Of a DNA stretch of 7,067 nt, positions 1 to 5,950 are shown piece after piece. The DNA is from Mesotoga sp. GTDB lineage: Bacteria; Thermotogota; Thermotogae; Petrotogales; Kosmotogaceae. Every line of letters begins with the position of its first letter. The stretch's first letter is position 1. The stretch spans positions 1 through 7,067 of the forward strand of contig WOZY01000209.1 of NCBI GenBank assembly GCA_011620045.1. Reading direction: 5' to 3'. Both the position numbers and the translations under genes were made by a program. The notes under the pieces were generated by a model that was given only the letters and a program-made list of their open reading frames with translations, was not told the DNA's origin and ran no database searches.

Positions 1-1302
1 CTTCTCTATACGGTCCAGGTATTTCAGTCTGAAGATGAAGTATATCATTCCGATTACTTCCCAGACGATGAAGAACAGGAAGAAAGAGGTGCTAAAGTCC
101 ACTCCGACCTGGTAGAGAAGAATTAGCATTATAACTATTGAAAACACCACACCGAGAATGGGAATGAAGATGAACCATTTCTTCTTAACAATTGTAGGAG
201 CCATTTTTCTAAGCGTTTCATCTTTCTTCACTCTGAAAACTGCAAACATCGTGGGAATAATCACCGCGATTCCTCCAATCGAAGCGAAGGCTGCAAATAG
301 GTTTAGGCCGGATTCGCCGACTGAAATCAGCATAATGGAAGAGAGAAGCCAAATAATTGTCAGCAAAACCCATGGTGTTCCTCTCTTGTTGACCAGTCCA
401 AGCTTCGAGGGGAATACTCGAAGTTTGCACAGTGTAAGCAAAGATCTAGTCCCCCACATGTATGTCGCGTTAATCGTTGTAGCAATTGCGAGTATCGGGC
501 CGCCGAATGCGAAGACGTAGAAAAGAAATCCGCTAAGGTAATTCGAAGCCACATCGTTAAGAGTGCCGTTAGTCATTACCTCTTTTCCTACTCCAAAAGA
601 GACAACTGCCATCAACAGATAGCAGATCAGAACAATTGAAAGAGATAACACTACTGAAAGCGGGAGATTTCTCCTGGGCTTTTCCACTTCTCCGCCAAGC
701 TCTATCACGGCGTTAGAGCCTGCGAATGTGAAAGTCAAGAGCGCCGAAGCGTATATTATCGAACCGATCCCCTTCGAGAAAACGCCTTCGAGGTTGCTTG
801 CTTCGATTCTGCCAATGCCCGGCACAGTGTAGATTGCGATAGCAATAAAAAGAAGAGCTACAGAGAGGATTTCCACTCTTGAAGCCATTTTCAGACCCAT
901 AAGGTTGATTACATAGAAGAAGGTGAGAATAATCAAAGCTACGGGCACAAGAGAGATCCCATCCCAGATACCCTTCATATAAGATGCCAGTGCAAGCGCG
1001 TTCAACGGAAACAGGCCGACAAATGCACCGAAGAGATAGGCCCAAAGACCAAGGAATGCAACTTTGGGTGAAAAGAGGAAAGCACCGTACTTGAAGGTTC
1101 CACCTGTCGTGGGAAGTGTCGATCCAAGCAACATGACGTTTATCATTATTATTGCCATAGGAAGAAAGGCAAAGATAAAGGCGACTATGGTCCCAACCCC
1201 GGCGCTCTTGTAAGCGATCGGCATGTAGATAAATATGCCGGCACCAATAGTCATACCTACTTCTAAAGCAACAAGATCCCAGAACTTGAGTGATTTCTTC
1301 AT
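1..1302 (-). CDS. APC-family amino acid permease (partial, C-terminus beyond window)
   Basis: Inner-membrane secondary transporter of the amino acid-polyamine-organocation superfamily, expected to import (or exchange) an amino acid or related compound; the substrate cannot be read from sequence. The frame is open for 434 codons from an ATG at 1302 to the window edge. Seen: the N-terminal motif VGMTIGAGIF (about residues 15-24), the glycine-rich unwound part of TM1 in this fold; a run of strongly hydrophobic segments throughout; and FAGSNAVIELGGEVEKPRRN (about residues 190-209), matching the family's TM6 motif in which an E-x-x-x-P-R-R follows the helix. Start choice: AAAGGTGT lies about 8 bases upstream of the ATG and the protein begins MKKSLKFWDLVALE, typical of the family. 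It is transcribed divergently from the HD-GYP pseudogene and looks monocistronic on the visible side. The stop codon is outside the window, but at 434 residues most of the protein is present. No lesions seen. Confidence 0.93.
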   Translation of the reverse strand, partial: MKKSLKFWDLVALEVGMTIGAGIFIYMPIAYKSAGVGTIVAFIFAFLPMAIIMINVMLLGSTLPTTGGTFKYGAFLFSPKVAFLGLWAYLFGAFVGLFPLNALALASYMKGIWDGISLVPVALIILTFFYVINLMGLKMASRVEILSVALLFIAIAIYTVPGIGRIEASNLEGVFSKGIGSIIYASALLTFTFAGSNAVIELGGEVEKPRRNLPLSVVLSLSIVLICYLLMAVVSFGVGKEVMTNGTLNDVASNYLSGFLFYVFAFGGPILAIATTINATYMWGTRSLLTLCKLRVFPSKLGLVNKRGTPWVLLTIIWLLSSIMLISVGESGLNLFAAFASIGGIAVIIPTMFAVFRVKKDETLRKMAPTIVKKKWFIFIPILGVVFSIVIMLILLYQVGVDFSTSFFLFFIVWEVIGMIYFIFRLKYLDRIEK

Positions 1303-1624
1303 ATAAGACACCTTTATGGCCGAGTGCCAAAGACAATCAGAATGGCCTGGTAGTATATGGCGTATTATACAGTAAATCTTCTCTTTAAGAATTTTCCCCG
1401 CTGACTACTGGAAGTTGGGTTTGGTATCCTGAGATGACATGATCCTAGGCATTTCGATGTTGATCATGCTAGCAAACAACAATATAAACACAAATTCAGA
1501 AGATCTTTGAATGGCAGTATGGAGGGTCGATTTGAAAGTATGGCGTGATATTGCGTTGAGCAAATGCGGGATTTTGAAGGCAGCAGATTCGATAGATAGA
1601 TATTTCTCTTGAAGTGGAGGTATT
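1303..1624. other. Divergent intergenic region, no convincing gene
   Basis: About 320 bases between the permease start and the pseudogene start. It holds the permease promoter candidate and a perfect 7-base inverted repeat, CATGATC (1438-1444) and GATCATG (1462-1468), with a 17-base loop. A 33-codon plus-strand frame (1511-1612) and a 96-codon minus-strand frame (1405-1695) exist. Neither has a convincing ribosome binding site or a recognisable motif, and the latter runs antisense into the pseudogene, so I do not call either. Confidence 0.5.
1364..1391 (-). promoter_or_regulatory. Candidate sigma-70-type promoter for the permease
   Basis: On the minus strand a perfect TATAAT occupies 1369-1364. 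TTCTTA lies at 1391-1386, 16 bases upstream, and is only a partial match to a -35 box. Transcription would begin near 1357, giving a 5' leader of about 55 bases before the ATG at 1302. The -10 match is seen directly; promoter function is inferred. Confidence 0.5.
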
Positions 1625-1752
1625 ATGTCAAAAACTATAAATGTGTCTACATGGATTTCTATCGCCCTGATCTCGTAGGCAGTTTCGCGCAGCAATTATC
1701 TTCTCTCTTTTCACTCGTTCATTGAAATTACTGCGATCCTGATTGCCGAGTT

Positions 1753-2124
1753 TTGGTGGCTATGGTAGTCGTTTCTAGGGGCAAAAATGTTCTCGTGCTG
1801 AGAATTGGAGGTCTCTACAGTGTAGTCATGTTTCTGGATGTGCTCCATACAATTTCCTACTCAGGAATGGGAGCCTTTCCTTCCTGGACTGCAAACTATC
1901 CTACGCAGTTCTGGATTCTAGGCCGATTGATAGAGTCTTCCGGACTAGCTGTTGCATTATTGCTTCCTAATGAGCGAAAGTACAACGTTGGCTTTTTCGT
2001 TGCCTTTTTGATTGCCGGTGCTTTGGGAACGACTTTGATTTCATTTGGCTACTTTCTTGATTGTTTTGTTGCCGGCGTTGGGCTCACGGCGTTCAAGACA
2101 TCGCCGAATATGTCGTTGTGGTAA
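1753..2124 (+). pseudogene. Open fragment: middle of MASE3 domain
   Basis: The longest uninterrupted stretch of the sensor half of the decayed gene, which a gene finder might call from TTG 1753 or ATG 1762. It carries the best MASE3 signatures: LDVLHTISYSGMGAF, then ANYPTQFWILGRLIESS, hydrophobic helices and finally CFVAGVGLTAFK. The last residues (SPNMSLW) are out-of-frame readthrough before the stop, because the homologous sequence continues one frame over as IAEYVVVVILG. No good ribosome binding site precedes either start. It is not an independent gene. Confidence 0.8.
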
Positions 2125-2402
2125 TACTGGGAATCAGTATTCATCTTCTTTTCAAGAGCAATTCTGCGGATATACTACCCTACTGAGAATATTACCTTCT
2201 TGCACTCGTTCTTACTGCTGCCGGTGAGATAGCCTTCACAACCTATGCAGATGTCTATGGTTTCACAAATATGCATGGGCATATCTTCAGACTGGCTTCC
2301 TACTTTGTAATTTTACGTAGGATAGTATGTAGATCCCTCAGTGAACCGATCGACAGCCTTTACTACAGGCCCAGCAAGACTTAAGAGGAGCTTGTTTCAA
2401 TA

Positions 2403-3032
2403 GTGAGCCAGACAACAGAGATTAAAGATCCATACACTGGCGGACATCAGAAAAGATTAGAGGCACTTGCAGATGAAATTGTAAAGAGAATAGGTCTTTC
2501 TAACGAGAAACGCTTTCATTTGCATCGATATTGGACGATGTTGAAAGCTATCATTCCAACAGATGCCCTCTCGAAAGCAATGCCACTGAACGAGCAGGAG
2601 AGAGAATTTGTGAGACTTCTTCCCAGAAAGAGCTTCGACTTACTCGGAGGGATACCTTTCGAAGGGCAGGTGCTTACCACAATACTTCAGTATCACGAAC
2701 CTCTCGACGGTTCCGGTTATCCCGAAGGACTCGCCGGGGATGATCTATTAGTGACTTCGAAGATACTTGCTGTTGCCGATGTTGTTGAAGCGATGCTTTC
2801 AGATAGGCCCAGTAATAGAAGGGCGCATGATGTTGAGGATGCCAAGGATGAGATAAGTAGTAACTCAGGGAAGCTTTATGACCCAAATGCTGTGAAGATC
2901 TGCAAGGAGCTATTTGAATCCGGATTCAATTTTGAAGCTGAGGAGGAGTGGGATTATTCGAGGGAATTGAGTCTACACAAGAACACCGAGAACTATTGTA
3001 AGAATCCCCTGTCGAGAGTATCTATCTCCTGA
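2403..3032 (+). CDS. Residual HD-GYP domain ORF (pseudogene fragment, catalytic site lost)
   Basis: A 209-codon frame opened by GTG, with GGAG at 2387-2390 about 12 bases upstream, so an automated pipeline may list it as an HD domain phosphohydrolase. Family features seen: DPYTGGHQKRL (residues 10-20), YHEPLDGSGYPEGL, KILAVADVVEAM and NSGKLYDPNAVKICKELFESGF near the end. The signature LHDIGK-x-x-IP is replaced by LHRYWTMLKAIIP through a near-duplicated insertion at 2526-2545; the stretch between GLS and this motif is also about six residues shorter than usual. The metal-ligand His expected before the Pro of LLPRKSF reads Leu (CTT, 2619-2621), and the usual HHE is YHE. Losing these ligands should abolish hydrolysis. 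Upstream, the same frame continues through one TAA (2382-2384) into the MASE3 remnant, so it is better treated as the tail of the pseudogene than as a working gene. Confidence 0.55.
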   Translation: MSQTTEIKDPYTGGHQKRLEALADEIVKRIGLSNEKRFHLHRYWTMLKAIIPTDALSKAMPLNEQEREFVRLLPRKSFDLLGGIPFEGQVLTTILQYHEPLDGSGYPEGLAGDDLLVTSKILAVADVVEAMLSDRPSNRRAHDVEDAKDEISSNSGKLYDPNAVKICKELFESGFNFEAEEEWDYSRELSLHKNTENYCKNPLSRVSIS

Positions 3033-3566
3033 AGTAGTAGAATCCTGTACTGAAATCTTCGGTTCGAGATTCTTGACGATAAGAGACAATGAATAGATTG
3101 AAAATCCTGTTCTCTTTGTCATGAATCGAACAATTCTTGGGAACAATAGAGCCGAGTCACAAAAGGCAATTTCTTACTCTTGGGAAGCCCATCTCCCCCA
3201 AACAAGTTGCGTTTTCTGTCGGTGGTATGGCTAATGATTCTATTATGAAATCTTGTAAGTCCAAATCTTTGATCGAACTTGACAGAAGAAAATCAATTTG
3301 ATGCTAACGGACTTTCCCGGTCGATACTTTGGGATTGTTTTTTCAGTGTCGTTCTTCCCTCAACTATATCCATTCATTCCTGTTCTTACTGAATTACCTT
3401 CCTTTGAGTTGCTGTTTCTGGCTAACTCTCTTATCGTTTCATAATCGAGATCAATATTGACAATTCTGCTCGTAATTTAATCTCTCTTTGATGCTCTTGA
3501 TGGTCTAGATGAATATAATCAGATAATACTAGTCTGCGATGTCGTTATTAGTAAGGAGACACATTG
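3033..3566. other. Gene-poor stretch, possible decayed coding DNA
   Basis: About 530 bases with no open frame that I can defend. On the minus strand, two short frames look mildly protein-like: one starting near 3475 with RIVNIDLDYETIRELARNSN, and one of about 50 codons over roughly 3155-3305 with DLQDFIIESLAIPPTEN. They lie in different frames, have stops around them and I recognise neither, so they may be remnants or chance. The right end contains the leader and RBS of the propeller gene. Confidence 0.4.
3497..3527 (+). promoter_or_regulatory. Possible promoter of the propeller protein gene
   Basis: TTGATG at 3497-3502 is followed by TATAAT (3514-3519) and GATAAT (3522-3527). The TATAAT is a perfect -10 box but its spacing to the TTGATG copies (11 or 20 bases) is poor; GATAAT sits 19 bases away. 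A start near 3525-3535 would leave a leader of roughly 35 bases before ATG 3567. Plausible but unproven. Confidence 0.35.
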
Positions 3567-4871
3567 ATGGTTCCCATTAACTGGATGGAGGGATATGTAG
3601 TGAAGAGATTGTGCATCGTTTTGTTTGTTAGTTTAACGGTATTTCTTAGCGCCAAGTTAAGTGTTGTCAATAGTGTAAGACTGGGTGGAAACGGCAATGA
3701 TCTGGCAAGTGATGTCGTGGTTGAAGAAGATGGAAGCGTCTTAATTTCAGGATATACGGATTCCTCTACGGGCACAGTATTCTCTTCTCACGGTCAGGAA
3801 GACTTCCTTATAGTGAAACTTGACAGTGACTTAGATCTTCAGTGGTGGAAAACTTTTGGTGGAAGCAAGAGAGACATTGCTGAAGCAATAGCCCTAACTG
3901 CTGACGGCGGATACTTGCTGGCAGGTCTGACGGAATCCGCAGACGGTGATGTGACTGGTAACAACGGTATAGGTGATTTCTGGGTGATCAGGCTTTCAGC
4001 AGAAGGCGAACTAATCTGGGAGAGAACACTGGGAGGCAGCGGACAGGATCATGCATACGATGTACTTGAGAAACCTTCAGGCAACATTCTAGTTGCAGGA
4101 TACACAAGATCTGAGGACGGTGATGTCTCTGGCTATGATTGGGGCGAAGACTTCTGGATAGTAGAACTCGACAGTGAAGGCAATCTACTATCGCAATGGG
4201 TAGTGGGTGCCTACAGATCTGAAGATTGCGCGAAAAGGCTTTACTTGGGAGAGGACGGGTCCGTTTATGCAGTGGGCTACTTCGCATACAGGGATTGTGG
4301 AATAAGCTGCAACTATGTAGACAACCAGATGTCGATCTTGAAGATCTCGGCGACTGGGGAAGTCGAATGGTTTGATCAGTTCGGAGGTCAGTGGTTCGAG
4401 GATGGCTTCGATATAGTTGCAAAGAGTGACGGCAGTGCTATAGCCATTGGTTCACAGGACGCCGGGGTATCACTCTTTTCGAATGGACTCGGAGGAAAAG
4501 ATTTCTGGGTCACTTCGGTCGATGATAAAGGTAATGAGCTGTGGAGCAAGAACTACGGCGGGAGTTTCACAGACGTTGCACGCTGCATAGTTCTTACAGA
4601 GGATGGGAGCTTGATTGTCGCTGGACAGACGACTTCTGACGATATCGACGTTAGAGAGAATTCTGGCATGAATGATGCGTGGATCATTGAACTGGATTTT
4701 CGAGGAGATATAGTAGATACGATATCTTACGGCGGGTCTGGGGATGATGTCGTCAATTCAGCCTGTTTTGAAGGGAACAGTATCATCTTCGCAGGGTATT
4801 CCGTGTCCTTTCAAGAAGGCAATGCAGAAAAGAAAGAGAAAGATCTTTGGATATTCGAAGTAGCTAATTAG
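3567..4871 (+). CDS. Exported seven-bladed beta-propeller repeat protein
   Basis: The protein has 434 residues. An N-terminal signal peptide (core VKRLCIVLFVSLTVFLSA, residues 12-29) sends it across the cytoplasmic membrane. Nearly all the rest is seven tandem repeats of about 58 residues: 36-94, 95-152, 153-210, 211-269, 270-327, 328-385 and 386-434. The consensus begins with an aromatic or L then GGS, has D about 4 residues on, then a DG-x-x-x-x-x-G-x-T segment, DGDV-x-G, and a closing DFW[VI]-x-L-x-x-x-G. Four-strand repeats of this size and a count of seven fit a closed beta-propeller; that fold is inferred. No catalytic motif, C-terminal anchor or sorting domain is seen, so it is probably a free or loosely bound periplasmic (toga-space) protein in binding or adhesion. 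Two starts are credible: ATG 3567 with AAGGAG 8 bases upstream, and GTG 3600 with GGAGG (3587-3591) 8 bases upstream, which gives a shorter, classic signal peptide. Blade 4 is the most divergent. Function unknown. Confidence 0.9.
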   Translation: MVPINWMEGYVVKRLCIVLFVSLTVFLSAKLSVVNSVRLGGNGNDLASDVVVEEDGSVLISGYTDSSTGTVFSSHGQEDFLIVKLDSDLDLQWWKTFGGSKRDIAEAIALTADGGYLLAGLTESADGDVTGNNGIGDFWVIRLSAEGELIWERTLGGSGQDHAYDVLEKPSGNILVAGYTRSEDGDVSGYDWGEDFWIVELDSEGNLLSQWVVGAYRSEDCAKRLYLGEDGSVYAVGYFAYRDCGISCNYVDNQMSILKISATGEVEWFDQFGGQWFEDGFDIVAKSDGSAIAIGSQDAGVSLFSNGLGGKDFWVTSVDDKGNELWSKNYGGSFTDVARCIVLTEDGSLIVAGQTTSDDIDVRENSGMNDAWIIELDFRGDIVDTISYGGSGDDVVNSACFEGNSIIFAGYSVSFQEGNAEKKEKDLWIFEVAN

Positions 4872-4924
4872 CTGACTGTTAGTCTTGAATTGAGGGAGAT
4901 GCTGGACAGTGCTTCTAGATATTT

Positions 4925-4938
4925 GCTTAAGATTAAGC
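4925..4938 (+). other. Small hairpin upstream of the terminator
   Basis: GCTTA and TAAGC pair around a 4-base loop (AGAT), 5 bases ahead of the intrinsic terminator hairpin. It may merely add RNA structure at the 3' end of the propeller transcript. There is no T-tract of its own. Confidence 0.3.
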
Positions 4939-4943
4939 ACATT

Positions 4944-4964
4944 CGGGAAGTCTCCCGTTTTTTT
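4944..4964 (+). terminator. Rho-independent terminator after the propeller gene
   Basis: CGGGA (4944-4948) pairs with TCCCG (4953-4957) around a four-base loop (AGTC), followed directly by seven T residues (4958-4964). The stem is short but GC-rich, and its position 73 bases after the stop codon of the propeller gene makes it the natural end of that transcript. It separates that gene from the SatD-DUF3307 pair. Confidence 0.8.
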
Positions 4965-5149
4965 CAGCGGACTTTCCCTCGTATCTCAATCACCGGTCTT
5001 CGTACGGAGTAACAGGGCTTCAAAGACTTCCGAATAGCCTATTCTTCTATCGAAGATGTCGTATTGATCTCCACATCGATAAGTGGGTATTTCGTAAAGA
5101 CTAGAGTGGCACTCTACTTGTCGCCACTTTATGGTCTAATTAGGATCTG

Positions 5150-5158
5150 TGCTACAAT
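5150..5158 (+). promoter_or_regulatory. Candidate extended -10 promoter for the SatD-family gene
   Basis: TGCTACAAT matches an extended -10 element (TGn plus TACAAT, one mismatch to TATAAT). No good -35 box lies at the usual distance, which extended -10 promoters tolerate. A start near 5165 would give a leader of about 34 bases before ATG 5199. It also argues against translation starting further upstream. Confidence 0.4.
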
Positions 5159-5198
5159 CAGTTTGGAGTGCCTCTGCTGTTTATGGAGTGTGAGCTGT

Positions 5199-5822
5199 AT
5201 GGGTCTTTATGCGATAATTACCGCCGATATCATCCAATCAAGGAAGCAAGAGATTCCGGTGGAGAGTATTCGCAATTCGATTGATGGTTTTGGCTCAGAG
5301 TATCTTGCCAAGCCATTCGTTATATCTAGAGGAGATGAGATTCAGGGTGTATTGTCTGAACTGGGGGCTCTACCGATGCTTGTGCGCAGGTTGAGATATA
5401 TTGTGCGACCCTTCATGCTAAGAATAGGGATAAGCATTGGCGAAATTGACAAGAGAGAGCTGGAGAAGGCCGGTTCTTCATGGGATTTAAGCGGCGGAGT
5501 CTTCTTCGATGCGAGAACGGCGCTTGATAATGCGAAACGGAGCAAGATCTCCAACACTTTCTTTGTTCATGATAACGAGGTACTGGCAATTGCCATGAAC
5601 ACCTCTTTATCTTTGCTTGAAACCGTTGAGAGGAGTTGGACTGAAAAGCAGTGGGAAGCAGTTCATGTGTATGAGGCCGAGGGGACCTACGAAAAGGCGG
5701 CTAAAGCTCTGGGAGTGACAGCCCCAACCGTGCAGGAACACTGTGGAAAGGCCAGTTGGGGTGTGGTAAGGGCTGCCGAAACGGAGTTGGCGAAGTTGAT
5801 CGACTTGTCACTTGGGAATTAG
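5199..5822 (+). CDS. SatD-family protein with C-terminal helix-turn-helix
   Basis: A cytosolic protein of 207 residues; the SatD family is named after a gene of the Streptococcus mutans sat (acid tolerance) operon and its biochemical role is not settled to my knowledge. Seen: the family opening YAIITADIIQSR (residues 4-15), SRGDEIQGVL (43-52), LRIGISIGEI (74-83) and SGGVFFDARTAL (98-109). The C-terminal segment about 146-200 (TEKQWEAVHVYEAEGTYEKA, then AKALGVTAPTVQEHC) reads as a sigma-region-4/LuxR-like HTH in which the recognition helix follows GVTAPTVQEH. A likely role is sensing plus DNA binding, but this is inference. The frame extends upstream to 5064; I prefer ATG 5199 because the conserved domain begins at residue 4, GGAG (5185-5188) lies 10 bases upstream, and the upstream residues are cysteine-rich and look non-coding. 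The next gene, 128 bases downstream on the same strand, encodes a DUF3307 membrane protein, a neighbour I recall for SatD genes in other bacteria. Confidence 0.88.
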   Translation: MGLYAIITADIIQSRKQEIPVESIRNSIDGFGSEYLAKPFVISRGDEIQGVLSELGALPMLVRRLRYIVRPFMLRIGISIGEIDKRELEKAGSSWDLSGGVFFDARTALDNAKRSKISNTFFVHDNEVLAIAMNTSLSLLETVERSWTEKQWEAVHVYEAEGTYEKAAKALGVTAPTVQEHCGKASWGVVRAAETELAKLIDLSLGN

Positions 5823-5843
5823 TTTATGAAGCCATATATTTGT

Positions 5844-5907
5844 AAAATAAGTCTATTTAACCTTATTTAAGCTAAATAAGACCTTAAGACCTTATAAGAA
5901 GTATATT
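5844..5907 (+). promoter_or_regulatory. CTTA/TAAG palindrome cluster, probable operator-promoter of the DUF3307 gene
   Basis: The intergenic DNA is AT-rich with a dense set of CTTA/TAAG half-sites. CTTATTTAAGCTAAATAAG (5862-5880) is a perfect inverted repeat with 8-base arms and a 3-base centre. CTTAAG (5883-5888) and the perfect palindrome CTTATAAG (5891-5898) follow, and another AAAATAAG sits at 5844-5851. The DNA also holds possible -10 boxes (TATAAG 5893-5898; TATATT 5902-5907). The absence of a T-tract after the hairpin argues against a terminator. A dimeric HTH protein, perhaps the adjacent SatD-family product, could bind here; that pairing is inferred. Confidence 0.5.
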
Positions 5908-5950
5908 TCACGACAAACGCGCATCTATCGAGATATTGACGGAGGCCGAT

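Larger units (their letters stand above)
1625..3032 (+). pseudogene. Decayed MASE3-HD-GYP membrane signalling protein gene
   Basis: The intact ancestor would be a membrane-anchored HD-GYP phosphohydrolase (family role: cyclic-di-GMP hydrolysis) with an N-terminal MASE3 sensor. An ATG at 1625 follows GGAGG (1616-1620). The first frame reads MSKTINVSTWISIALIS, stops at TAG 1676-1678, then continues with NYLLSFHSFIEITAILIAEF. One base is missing in the T run at 1751-1754, moving the reading into a frame with MASE3 hallmarks FLDVLHTISYSGMGAF, ANYPTQFWILGRLIES and DCFVAGVGLTAFK. Another one-base loss near 2095-2099 leads to DIAEYVVVVILGISIHLLFK. TGA at 2184-2186 interrupts before the GHIFRLASYFVI stretch, and TAA at 2382-2384 separates this from the HD-GYP part in the same frame (DPYTGGHQKRLEALADEI, YHEPLDGSGYPEGL, KILAVADVVEAM). 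Order and spacing of the pieces match one protein of about 470 residues. Five independent disruptions make sequencing error an unlikely full explanation. Confidence 0.9.

Noticed and set aside
158..520. 120-codon plus-strand ORF and several other frames over 1-1336
   Set aside because: Antisense or out-of-frame shadows of the permease, whose minus-strand frame carries clear APC motifs and is open for 434 codons.
713..1336. 207-codon minus-strand ORF overlapping the permease
   Set aside because: Different frame from the permease; its translation is rich in Cys, Arg and His and has no family motif, as expected of a shadow.
1405..1695. 96-codon minus-strand ORF
   Set aside because: Overlaps the RBS and first codons of the MASE3 pseudogene in antisense, with no recognisable motif or good RBS.
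3308..3318. CGGACTTTCCC repeated at 4968-4978
   Set aside because: An 11-base match between two places is expected several times by chance in 7 kb, and the flanks do not match.
3988..4422. 144-codon minus-strand ORF inside the propeller gene
   Set aside because: Antisense shadow of a repeat protein; rich in Arg, Ser, His and Cys with no motif.
5105..5128. Inverted repeat AGTGGC/GCCACT upstream of the SatD-family gene
   Set aside because: Six-base arms with a 12-base loop and no T-tract; within chance expectation for a window this size.
5064..5198. N-terminal extension of the SatD-family protein
   Set aside because: The conserved domain begins at ATG 5199; the extension is cysteine-rich, precedes the extended -10 candidate in part, and has no RBS.
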